Source: a bacterium (lineage in GTDB: Bacteria > Patescibacteriota > Saccharimonadia > Saccharimonadales > UBA4665). From it: a stretch of DNA of 64,000 nt. The position numbers and the translations under genes are program-made. Positions 39,280 through 48,583 of this stretch are shown piece by piece (the first letter of the stretch is position 1; each line of letters begins with the position of its first letter). Below the pieces are notes generated by a model. That model was not told the DNA's origin and did not search any database. It was given only the letters and a program-made list of their open reading frames with translations. The stretch lies in the NCBI GenBank assembly GCA_021777375.1, contig JAJYDV010000002.1:1-64000 (forward strand), in the 5' to 3' direction.

Positions 39280-41775
39280 ATGATCCCCGAATCACCAGAC
39301 TTCCAAGAGTTTAGAAAACATTTAACTAATAACGCACTTTTGTCACTCAAGCATGCGGATGCGATTGCTCGTAGTTTGGGCAGTGCATACGTCGGAACCG
39401 AACATTTGCTACTTGGTATTTTAGCCCAGGAAAGCAGTATGGGCTCAAAGCTCTTGGAGCATGTTGGAGTGACACTAGATCGAGCCAGATTAGTTTTAAA
39501 TCTAACCCCCAAGTCTTTTGTGATTAATATAGGCGCTAAAGGATTAAGCGAAACCGCTAAACATACTCTGAAAACGGCATATGATATTGCGCAAGACTAT
39601 TCCCAGGATTTTTGCGGCACCGAGCATATTCTCTACAGTATTTTAAGTCAGCAAAAAGCTCGTGCAACCAAATTACTTAGAGATATGAATATCGATATCA
39701 TGGCACTAACTAATGAATTGGAACAGTTTCTTTCCCGGCAACAGTACATTGACCGAGAGGAAAATATTGGTCCGGGTTTGGGTCCGCGCAATGGTCTGCG
39801 CCATGCCAATTCAAAGAAATCGGTTTTAGATTTTTTTGGTACTGACATAACGGCTTTGGCACGTGAAGGTAAACTTGATCCGGTTGTTGGCCGAGAAGTC
39901 CAGATTGGTCGCATGATCACGATACTTAATCGTCGTATGAAAAATAATCCTGTCTTAATTGGGGAACCAGGCGTAGGTAAAACGGCTATTGTCGAGGGCT
40001 TAGCCCAACGGATTGTAGACGAGGAAGTGCCAGATAGCCTGTTAGGCAAGCGAATTATCATGATCGACCTAGCCGGTATGATTGCTGGCACTAAATACCG
40101 GGGCGAATTTGAGGACCGCTTGAAGAAAGTTATGGCTGAACTGGAACGTGACAAAAAAGCCATCGCCTTTGTGGATGAGATGCATTTAATTGTCGGCGCT
40201 GGTGCCGCCGAGGGCGCGATGGATGCGGGCAATATATTAAAGCCGGCTTTAGCGCGCGGAAAGATTCGTTTTATCGGGGCCACAACTACTGCCGAGTACA
40301 CCAAACATATCGAGAAAGATGCCGCTCTTGAACGCCGCTTCCAGCCAATTCAAGTTCCGGAGACTACCCCTGCCGAAACCTTTGCGATATTAAAAGGATT
40401 ACGTAAGCGTTATGAACAATTTCACGGCGTAAAACTGTCCGATGAAGTACTTCAGGATGCCGTTACCCTTTCCAAGCGTTATATACAGGACCGCTATTTA
40501 CCAGACAAAGCGATTGATTTAATCGATGAGGGCTCGGCGCAAGTACGTGTTGAAAGAGTTAAAACCAGCCCCGAAATTCGAAAACTCAATAAAGAGCTAC
40601 AACTAGTAAATTTACGCAAAGACGAGGCTAGTGATAATGAGGACTACCAGCTTGCGGCCCACTATAAAACTCGGGCTAGCCAAATAAGCGAGGAGTTGAG
40701 TTCCAAAGAAGCTTTAATCAAACAGGATAAAACTATTGAGCTTAAGAGCGATGATTTAGCGGACGTGGTCTCTAGAATAACCGGCGTGCCAGTGAAAAAA
40801 GTAATACGTACCGAAGCTAAGTATTTGCTGGACCTGGAAAAAACCTTAGGTAAATATATTATCGGTCAAAAAGAAGCGGTTAGCGCGGTGGCTCGTGCCG
40901 TTCGTCGTAATCGGAGCGGTATTGGTAGTGAGGCACGACCCATCGGTTCGTTTATTTTCTTGGGGCCTACCGGTGTTGGTAAGACAGAACTTGCCAGAGT
41001 ATTGGCCAGAGAGTTTTTTGGCAGCGAGAATGCATTAGTTAAGATTGATATGAGTGAATACGGCGAACACCATAATGTATCTCGATTAGTTGGTGCGCCG
41101 GCAGGGTATGTTGGTTACGATGATGGCGGACAGCTTACTGATAAGATCCGTAGGCAGCCATATAGCGTGGTATTGTTTGACGAAATAGAAAAGGCTCATC
41201 CGGATGTTTTCCACATGTTATTACAAATTCTTGAGGACGGTATCTTAACAGATGCCAAGGGTCGCCGAATTGACTTTACGAACACAATCGTAATTATGAC
41301 CAGTAATATTGGTGCCGAAAAATTGCAAAAGGAAGCTAGCCTTGGTTTTAGAATCGAGCGAGGAGCATCAAACTCACGCTTGCTAAGTTTGCATGCCGAG
41401 AATGAAGCGATGGTTTTAGATGAACTAAAACACCTCTTGCGTCCGGAACTGCTAAATAGAATAGATAAGGTAATTGTCTTTAATGCGTTATCTAAAAAAG
41501 ATATAAAGCGGATTATCGATTTGCAAATTGAAGAGCTTCGGGTTCGCCTGCGCCGTAAAGGCATCGGCTTAACGCTTACTCCTAAGGCGAAGGATTACCT
41601 GCTCGAGCATGGCTATGATTCACGTAATGGCGTCCGTCCCTTAAGACGACTAATCCAAGACACGATTGAAGATAAGATGGCACTAGAAGTGCTTGACGAA
41701 CATTACATCAAAGGGAATATCATACAGGTGGCCACCAAGAATGGTGAGCTTGCATACGCCACCCAAAATGAATAG
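39280..41775 (+). CDS. clpC: ATP-dependent Clp protease ATP-binding subunit ClpC
   Basis: Two AAA+ domains (GEPGVGKTAIVEGLA, GPTGVGKTELARVLA), N-domain repeats, UVR-like middle region. Confidence 0.95.
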   Translation: MIPESPDFQEFRKHLTNNALLSLKHADAIARSLGSAYVGTEHLLLGILAQESSMGSKLLEHVGVTLDRARLVLNLTPKSFVINIGAKGLSETAKHTLKTAYDIAQDYSQDFCGTEHILYSILSQQKARATKLLRDMNIDIMALTNELEQFLSRQQYIDREENIGPGLGPRNGLRHANSKKSVLDFFGTDITALAREGKLDPVVGREVQIGRMITILNRRMKNNPVLIGEPGVGKTAIVEGLAQRIVDEEVPDSLLGKRIIMIDLAGMIAGTKYRGEFEDRLKKVMAELERDKKAIAFVDEMHLIVGAGAAEGAMDAGNILKPALARGKIRFIGATTTAEYTKHIEKDAALERRFQPIQVPETTPAETFAILKGLRKRYEQFHGVKLSDEVLQDAVTLSKRYIQDRYLPDKAIDLIDEGSAQVRVERVKTSPEIRKLNKELQLVNLRKDEASDNEDYQLAAHYKTRASQISEELSSKEALIKQDKTIELKSDDLADVVSRITGVPVKKVIRTEAKYLLDLEKTLGKYIIGQKEAVSAVARAVRRNRSGIGSEARPIGSFIFLGPTGVGKTELARVLAREFFGSENALVKIDMSEYGEHHNVSRLVGAPAGYVGYDDGGQLTDKIRRQPYSVVLFDEIEKAHPDVFHMLLQILEDGILTDAKGRRIDFTNTIVIMTSNIGAEKLQKEASLGFRIERGASNSRLLSLHAENEAMVLDELKHLLRPELLNRIDKVIVFNALSKKDIKRIIDLQIEELRVRLRRKGIGLTLTPKAKDYLLEHGYDSRNGVRPLRRLIQDTIEDKMALEVLDEHYIKGNIIQVATKNGELAYATQNE

Positions 41776-42796
41776 ATCCATACTTGCCTCGTTAAGTAAT
41801 CCAAAACCTACACGATGTGTAAAAATTAGGCACTTTAGCTTAGGCTTACTGGCGGTTTTAATTGTCGCTTCGATGTTTTGGATTATCTATAACTTGAATA
41901 CGATAAGGGATTGGTATCTTCTTGCGACTTACCATCCACCTCAAATTGTGTCTCAGCTGGCCAGTGTAGATGGGATGACCAACTACGCTAAAGATTTATT
42001 TTATCTGAATCGTCCGGCAATTGAAGGCAAAAGTGCTTTTGCGGCTAACTGTTCGAACAAAGATAACCAGACTCATGTTATCGGCTGCTATCATGATGGC
42101 GACAATGGCATATTTTTGCTTAACGTCACCGATCCGCAATTAAATGGCATTATACCCGTTACTGCGGCTTACGAAATGCTTCACGCCGGTTATGCCAGAC
42201 TTTCAAAGACCGAGCAAACCAGTATTGACAATCAAATGTGGCAGTTTTATCAAGGTCACAATTTAGGTACAGAGATAAAGGCTCAGATGGCCTCCTACGC
42301 GGTTACTGAGCCGGGTGCTAAATATGACGAGCTATACTCAGTCTTAGGCACCGAGGTCGCAGCCTTGCCTGCTCAACTAGAAAATCACTACAAACTTTAC
42401 TTTAAAAATCGCGCCTCAATAGTTAGAACCTACCAAAATTATCAGGCCGCATTTAATTCTCGAGAAAATAGCATTGCCGCTTATAACAAAGAACTAACAA
42501 CTCTTTTGTCCCAAATCAATGCAAGTAAAAATCAGCTAACAGTTTTGCAAAATTCCATTACCCAGCAGCAAAATACTTTAAATCAATATCAAGCCAGTGG
42601 TAATTTTAGTGCCTATAACATTAATGTGCCGGGGTATAATGCGCTGATTAATCAATATAACGACTTAGTATATGCTACACGATCAGAGGTCAGTCAGTAC
42701 AACATTATTGTTGGGGAGAGTAACGCCCTGGCTCTTGAAGAAAGGCAACTAGTACAGGCAATTAGTTCGACTCCCAGCATTCAATCACCAAAATAA
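41768..42796 (+). CDS. Membrane-anchored protein with degenerate HExxH-like motif and coiled coil
   Basis: TM LGLLAVLIVASMFWIIYNL; TAAYEMLHAGYARLS; start at 41768 (8-bp overlap with clpC) preferred over 41693. Confidence 0.7.
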   Translation: MNRSILASLSNPKPTRCVKIRHFSLGLLAVLIVASMFWIIYNLNTIRDWYLLATYHPPQIVSQLASVDGMTNYAKDLFYLNRPAIEGKSAFAANCSNKDNQTHVIGCYHDGDNGIFLLNVTDPQLNGIIPVTAAYEMLHAGYARLSKTEQTSIDNQMWQFYQGHNLGTEIKAQMASYAVTEPGAKYDELYSVLGTEVAALPAQLENHYKLYFKNRASIVRTYQNYQAAFNSRENSIAAYNKELTTLLSQINASKNQLTVLQNSITQQQNTLNQYQASGNFSAYNINVPGYNALINQYNDLVYATRSEVSQYNIIVGESNALALEERQLVQAISSTPSIQSPK

Positions 42797-42816
42797 GGTA
42801 ATATAGCTTTACTAAT

Positions 42817-44160
42817 ATGTCTAAGTTAAAGTCAATAAAGCCTAACAATTATGTTTGTAATAACTGCGGTTCGACTTTTTCAACGTGGTCTGGACGTTGT
42901 GAACGCTGCGGTGAATGGAATACCTTAGAACTTAAAATCAGCAACCCTACTACTAGTCAGGGTCGTAGCGGACTAGTCGTTGAGCCAATTAGCCAAAGCG
43001 CTACGTTTTCTGAGCGCCGGATAAATAGCGGTATAGCTAGTGTCGATTCGGTATTTGGCGGTGGACTAGTTGAGGGCAGTGTCAGCCTGTTAAGCGGAGA
43101 GCCGGGCATGGGTAAAAGTACCCTCTTATTACAGTTAGCTTCGGCGATTGCTAAAAACCAATCAGTTTTGTATGTTAGCGGCGAAGAATCTGTGCACCAA
43201 TTGGCTGCCAGGGCGAAGCGCTTAGGGGCCGACCAGCATGTTTTTAATGTGGCCTCTAATAACTCTACCGAAGAGATTGCTGGAGAAATTTTGAGTGCCA
43301 AATATAAACTAGTGATTGTTGATTCCATTCAGACCCTGCGTAGTGAGCAAATTGGTTCTACCGCAGGTAGCGTCACTCAGGTGACAAGCAGCAGTGCCTT
43401 ATTAAGTAGTGCCGCTAAGCAAAGTAACACCGCTCTCTTAATTGTTGGACACGTTACTAAAGACGGAAATATTGCTGGTCCAAAGCTCCTTGAGCATGCC
43501 GTAGATACCGTTCTTAGCCTCGAGGGAGACCCTACGGTAGGTTTAAAGCTGCTTCGGGTAAGCAAGAACCGCTTCGGATCAACAAACGAAACTGCAATCT
43601 TTGAAATGCGCAGCAACGGACTAATCCCAGTGTTAAACCCATCAGCTTTATTATTAGCCGAACGCCAAATTAGCGACGGGTCAATTGTTCTAGCGGCTAT
43701 GGAAGGAAGTCGGCCGATTCTTGTTGAAGTTCAGGCTCTGGTAAATACGACCAGCTATGGCTATCCAAAGCGTGCCGCGAGTGGGCTAGACCTAGGCCGC
43801 TTAAACCTGCTCCTTGCCATGCTGGAGCGGCGCACCAAGCTCAAGCTTGGGGATAAGGACGTTTATCTAAATATTGTTGGTGGAATTAAGATTACCGAAC
43901 CAGCTGCTGATTTGGCAGTCGTAATGGCCATTGCATCGGCTGCTAAAGCTAAGCAATTAAAAGCTAATGCCGTGGTATTTGGTGAAGTCGGGTTGTCTGG
44001 AGAGGTACGTCACGTCCCAGGAATGGCCAAACGAATTGCCGAAGCTAAACAACTTGGTTTTGATTTTGCAATTGGACCAAAACCGCTTAATGCCAAACCT
44101 ACACCTTTGCTGCATCCGGTTAGCGATGTGCTAAGCGCCCTTAATACTTATCTATCTTGA
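42817..44160 (+). CDS. radA: DNA repair protein RadA/Sms
   Basis: YVCNNCGSTFSTWSGRCERCGEWNTL, GEPGMGKSTLLLQLA, KNRFGSTNE. Confidence 0.96.
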   Translation: MSKLKSIKPNNYVCNNCGSTFSTWSGRCERCGEWNTLELKISNPTTSQGRSGLVVEPISQSATFSERRINSGIASVDSVFGGGLVEGSVSLLSGEPGMGKSTLLLQLASAIAKNQSVLYVSGEESVHQLAARAKRLGADQHVFNVASNNSTEEIAGEILSAKYKLVIVDSIQTLRSEQIGSTAGSVTQVTSSSALLSSAAKQSNTALLIVGHVTKDGNIAGPKLLEHAVDTVLSLEGDPTVGLKLLRVSKNRFGSTNETAIFEMRSNGLIPVLNPSALLLAERQISDGSIVLAAMEGSRPILVEVQALVNTTSYGYPKRAASGLDLGRLNLLLAMLERRTKLKLGDKDVYLNIVGGIKITEPAADLAVVMAIASAAKAKQLKANAVVFGEVGLSGEVRHVPGMAKRIAEAKQLGFDFAIGPKPLNAKPTPLLHPVSDVLSALNTYLS

Positions 44161-44167
44161 CTAGAAA

Positions 44168-47140
44168 CTAGAGAACGGTTGGCGTAGTAGTGGTAGTGCT
44201 TGGGTTTGTCGTTGTACTAGGCGTTGACGTAGTTGTTGGAGCCGTGTATTGAGTAGGAAGTTGAATTGATGGTGGCGTGTATTGGTAAAGAACACTATCA
44301 GTCACGGTTGCCGAGACAGATACCGATCCGCTAGTTGTTGGCGAATAATAGTAAGTCACCGAAGCAGGCGAGCTACTGATAGAAAAGGTCCGCACTACAT
44401 TGCCGTTAATGCTCAGGGAAATTGTGCCGCCAAAACTACCGCCTCCAAGAGGATGAGTTCCTTGGGTTGCCGTCAGTACAAATTCACAGCCTTGATTACT
44501 ATTATCCGTATTACTGCAGACATTGCCGTTTGAACTAGTTATATCGCCGTTTCCATTAGTTATTGTGATGGAAAGATTGGGAGGCAAATCGCTGCATAAG
44601 TGAACATTATCGTAAGTTGTTGGCGTTGTTGCAGCAGTGTTGGATTTGATCTGGTTTAAAGGCCAGAATTGATCAACTGAAAAGTTACTGGCATTACCAC
44701 CGCTATTAAGAGTTTCAAGAGCATCGGATGGGGTACATGAGGTAGCTAAACCGCCGGAAACTTTATCGATTACCTCGTTTTTAGTATTACCGCCTTTACC
44801 GGTATACCAGGATGGGAAAAAGTCGGTACTCGGACCCGGCTCTTCTGATCCTAGCCCGACATGAACGGTTTGAACATAATCAGGTAATACTTTAATGTCA
44901 CTTGGTTGAACCCAGTTAATAGGTTTCTCGTTAAGCATATTAAGCGCATCTTGCATCCAATACCTAGTCATTGGTTCAGTTATATATTCCATTTGGCCAG
45001 CAGTTAACACTGTATTTACGGTGTGGTATGCAGCCCAGGAAATAACTGCGTACTGAGTGTTCCAGCCAGCCATTAAACCACTCTGCCCACTATTGGTTGT
45101 CCCGGTCTTGACCGCTATATCCCAGCCGTTATAGCGTTGCCATTTGTAGCCACCAGAAGTCAATGGAGAGCAGGTTGTAGCTGAGCAATAACCAGGTAAG
45201 TAGGAAGCTCTAGGATCGCTTAGCATGCTGTCCATGATAAAAGCCGTATCGGTCTTCAGAACTTGAACTGGTTTAGGTTGCTTCCATTGGTAAATCGTTT
45301 TTCCTGAAGAGTCGGTAACACTCAAAATATAAGTTTGGGGAATTTCTTGTCCTAGGCGCGCAATCGTGGCAAGTCCATTAACAGTCTGGTCAAGGTGTAA
45401 ATAACCGTTACCAATGGCTGCTGAACCGTAGCACGGAACCTCTTGCGCCGGACCGTCGGTAAATGGATTTGTGTTAGAAGCGTAGCAGCGGTAAGCATCA
45501 GGGTAGCCCATCATAGCGCTTGCCGTTTTTTGGACATTAGAAATACCAGCTTCTAGCCCAGCTTTAACAGCTGGGACGTTTCTTGATCCGGCTAATGCAT
45601 AACGTAAAGTTTCAGCCCCCGGATAGCGGTAGTCGTAGTCCTCCAAACAGTTGCCGCCATTGCTGGGTAAATTCTTATTAGTGCAAGGATATCCCGGCAA
45701 AGGTTCTTGGACATCATAAAGTACCGATCCGGCACCAACATTGGTGCTGTCGTTAATGAAAGTCGAGTAAACGTAGGGCTTAATAGTCGAGCCCGGGTTG
45801 ATGTTAATTGCCGCATAATCTACCTGCCCGTCAATGGGACTATTGAAATTTTCGCCACCGACATACGCTACTACCTGGCCCGTTTTAACCTGTTCTGCGA
45901 CCATTGCTTCTTCATCAGCACCGTTACGCAGGGCATTAGGCGCATTAGCCGCTACTAAATTATCTGCAAGATTCTGCAGCGGAACACTTAGCGTAGTAAT
46001 TACTTTCCAACTACCGCTATCGACTAATTTTTGACCATAAGTGTTAATTAATTGCTGCTTTGCTGCGAGGTCAAAGTAGGGGTACTTAATATTTGAGTAT
46101 TCGGATTGAATTGGCTGCACTTCAGCTAGCACGTTAACTCCTTCGGCAGCTTTAGCTTGAGCCTCGGTTATGTAGTGTTGCTGGGCCATCAATTCCAATA
46201 CATAATGAGCCCGGGCAGTTAATCCAATGGAGTCAAAATAGTTACCACTGACGGCAGAGTTATAAACCGGACTGGAGTAGGGAGAATAAGCAGTTGGTGA
46301 CTGAGGAATAGACGCTAGCATGGCCGCTTGAGCAAGAGTTAAATTAGCTGCCGTTGTATGAAAATAGTCTTCTGCAGCCGCCTGTACGCCGTAATCGATG
46401 TTTCCATAGGGTGCAATATTAAGGTAGGCATTAAGAATTTGTTGTTTAGTGTAGTCACGACTGAGCACAACCGATAAACCAATTTCTTCAATTTTTTCTT
46501 GGATTGATAAGGGATCTGGCCAGCCCTTATTCATTTTTACTACCTGCTCAGTTATCGTGGAGGCACCTTGTAGTCCGTGTCCTCCGCTTAAAATGTCATG
46601 ATAGCCAGAGCGCAGAATCGCCATTAAGTCGAAGCCTCCTTCGGTATAGAAATGTTTGTCTTCAATAGCTACAGTGGCATCCTTCATATACGGACTGATC
46701 TGATTAAAACTGACCGGAATCCGTTTCACGGACTTATAATCTTGCCAGAGAAGTACAGTGCCGGTCCGGTCGTAGTAACTAATGCTACCGCCTAAATTAG
46801 CGCCGTTAATACTATTAAAAGCCAGAATGTCTTTTTTAAAGTAAGCAAACATGCCAACCAGTAGCAAAAAACCAATAACGATAAATATGCCAATTATTTT
46901 AAGTGACATAATCGCGCCATCACGCGAAAACCAGAATTCAACTAGATGCTTAGGATGCAATCGAGCAGCTAATCGTTTCCAAGGCTCTTTTGGTAAACTA
47001 GCCAGATATTCAGCTTTTTTGGCGGTGCGATTAGCATTACGTTCCTTGCGGCGGGAAGTAATACTGCGGTTTAGTTGAATAGATGCCGGTTTTCTCCGGG
47101 CAGACTTCTTGCGACGTCCACCGGATTTGCTGTTCCCCAC
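44168..47140 (-). CDS. Class A penicillin-binding protein (GT51 transglycosylase + transpeptidase), Thr-rich C-terminal tail
   Basis: VAIEDKHFYTEGGFDLMAILRS, PGSTIKPYVY (SxxK), SRN, KTGTTN; GTG start. Confidence 0.93.
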   Translation of the reverse strand: MGNSKSGGRRKKSARRKPASIQLNRSITSRRKERNANRTAKKAEYLASLPKEPWKRLAARLHPKHLVEFWFSRDGAIMSLKIIGIFIVIGFLLLVGMFAYFKKDILAFNSINGANLGGSISYYDRTGTVLLWQDYKSVKRIPVSFNQISPYMKDATVAIEDKHFYTEGGFDLMAILRSGYHDILSGGHGLQGASTITEQVVKMNKGWPDPLSIQEKIEEIGLSVVLSRDYTKQQILNAYLNIAPYGNIDYGVQAAAEDYFHTTAANLTLAQAAMLASIPQSPTAYSPYSSPVYNSAVSGNYFDSIGLTARAHYVLELMAQQHYITEAQAKAAEGVNVLAEVQPIQSEYSNIKYPYFDLAAKQQLINTYGQKLVDSGSWKVITTLSVPLQNLADNLVAANAPNALRNGADEEAMVAEQVKTGQVVAYVGGENFNSPIDGQVDYAAININPGSTIKPYVYSTFINDSTNVGAGSVLYDVQEPLPGYPCTNKNLPSNGGNCLEDYDYRYPGAETLRYALAGSRNVPAVKAGLEAGISNVQKTASAMMGYPDAYRCYASNTNPFTDGPAQEVPCYGSAAIGNGYLHLDQTVNGLATIARLGQEIPQTYILSVTDSSGKTIYQWKQPKPVQVLKTDTAFIMDSMLSDPRASYLPGYCSATTCSPLTSGGYKWQRYNGWDIAVKTGTTNSGQSGLMAGWNTQYAVISWAAYHTVNTVLTAGQMEYITEPMTRYWMQDALNMLNEKPINWVQPSDIKVLPDYVQTVHVGLGSEEPGPSTDFFPSWYTGKGGNTKNEVIDKVSGGLATSCTPSDALETLNSGGNASNFSVDQFWPLNQIKSNTAATTPTTYDNVHLCSDLPPNLSITITNGNGDITSSNGNVCSNTDNSNQGCEFVLTATQGTHPLGGGSFGGTISLSINGNVVRTFSISSSPASVTYYYSPTTSGSVSVSATVTDSVLYQYTPPSIQLPTQYTAPTTTSTPSTTTNPSTTTTTPTVL

Positions 47141-47309
47141 TATTTTTTAGTCCTTTTCGCTATCCTGTTCTGAATGATAATAAATTCGATTATAGCAAAT
47201 AAAACTGAGACTTTGCCTGGATGAAATCGTTAATTAAGTTGTGACAAGTTATGATAATTGGCTAGAATAGCAAATGAAGTAAAGGAAGCGGATAATTAGG
47301 CAATAAATT

Positions 47310-48566
47310 ATGAGTACACTTTCTGAAGAACTGAGTTGGCGCGGATTTGTCGAGCAGAGTACCTTTTCAGATATCCATGAACTTGATGCTCGCAAATTTC
47401 GTTTCTACTGGGGCGTTGATCCAAGTGGCCGTTCGATGACCGTTGGTCATCTAGCGATGGCCATGATGATTAAGCATTTTATTAATTACGGACATCAGCC
47501 ATTTCTTTTAGTTGGCGGGGCGACCGGCATGATTGGTGATCCCGACGGCAAAAGCGAAGAGCGTAAAATACAATCACTTGATGAAGTGGCAGCCAATAAG
47601 CAAGCCCTAGCAAATCAATACCGGCGGCTTTTTTCAGGAAGTGACTTTGAAATTGTCGATAATTATGATTGGTTTAAAAACTTCCGCTATCTAGACTTTT
47701 TACGAGATATCGGTAAAAACGTTCCGCTTAGCCAGATGCTGGGCCGAGAGTTTATTCAAACCAGGTTAAAGACTGAAAATAGCGGTATTAGCTACGCCGA
47801 GTTTAGCTATGTTTTAATTCAAGCGTACGATTTCCTATACTTACACCGCGAGCATGGAGTCGATCTTCAAGTTAGCGGTTCAGACCAATGGGGAAATTCA
47901 ATCGCCGGTGTTGATTTAATTCGTCGTTTAACCGGAGATACCACTCACGTCTGGACTGGACCGTTAATAGTCAATCCGCAAACCGGTGTTAAATTTGGTA
48001 AAAGCGAGGGCGGGGCTATCTGGCTTGATGCTAATTTGACTTCGCCATCGGCTTTTTATCAGTTCTGGATAAACACTGATGACGCTGCGGTTGAGCACTA
48101 CTTAAAAATATTTACAATGCTTTCTCGGTCTGAAATTGAGCAAGTTATGGCTCGGCATAGTGTAAACAAAAAACTCCGTTTGGCACAGAAAAAACTGGCG
48201 GATGAAGTAACTAATTTGGTGCATGGTGATCTAGCCGCTGGTAGTGCTAAACGGGTTACCGATTACCTTACGGGCGAGGCCCACGTTTCGTCGGCAAATG
48301 ACGACGAGCTAGCGCAATTGCGTTTAGAGATTCCCAGTATTCAGATCCCTGCTACGGGCAGCATAATTAATGCGCTGGTTTCTAGCGGCTTAGCACAATC
48401 GAATACCGCGGCACGTCAACTAATCAGAGATAAAGCCGTGTATGTTAATGATTTAAGTATTGAGAGAGATAATTTTACAGAACAAGATTTTGTAAACGGT
48501 CGTTTATTACTTCGACGCGGTAAGGCTTTTCGAGACTCGGTCCTAGTCGAGCGCGCTGAGAGCTAG
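47310..48566 (+). CDS. tyrS: Tyrosyl-tRNA synthetase
   Basis: FYWGVDPSGRSMTVGHLA, QVSGSDQWGNSIAG, KFGKSEGG, C-terminal S4 domain. Confidence 0.96.
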   Translation: MSTLSEELSWRGFVEQSTFSDIHELDARKFRFYWGVDPSGRSMTVGHLAMAMMIKHFINYGHQPFLLVGGATGMIGDPDGKSEERKIQSLDEVAANKQALANQYRRLFSGSDFEIVDNYDWFKNFRYLDFLRDIGKNVPLSQMLGREFIQTRLKTENSGISYAEFSYVLIQAYDFLYLHREHGVDLQVSGSDQWGNSIAGVDLIRRLTGDTTHVWTGPLIVNPQTGVKFGKSEGGAIWLDANLTSPSAFYQFWINTDDAAVEHYLKIFTMLSRSEIEQVMARHSVNKKLRLAQKKLADEVTNLVHGDLAAGSAKRVTDYLTGEAHVSSANDDELAQLRLEIPSIQIPATGSIINALVSSGLAQSNTAARQLIRDKAVYVNDLSIERDNFTEQDFVNGRLLLRRGKAFRDSVLVERAES

Positions 48567-48583
48567 CGAAAGCAGGTAATAAT

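Noticed and set aside
39648-40304. 218-aa minus-strand ORF in the track
   Set aside because: Lies entirely antisense to the AAA+ core of clpC; composition is that of a shadow ORF, with no promoter or SD of its own.
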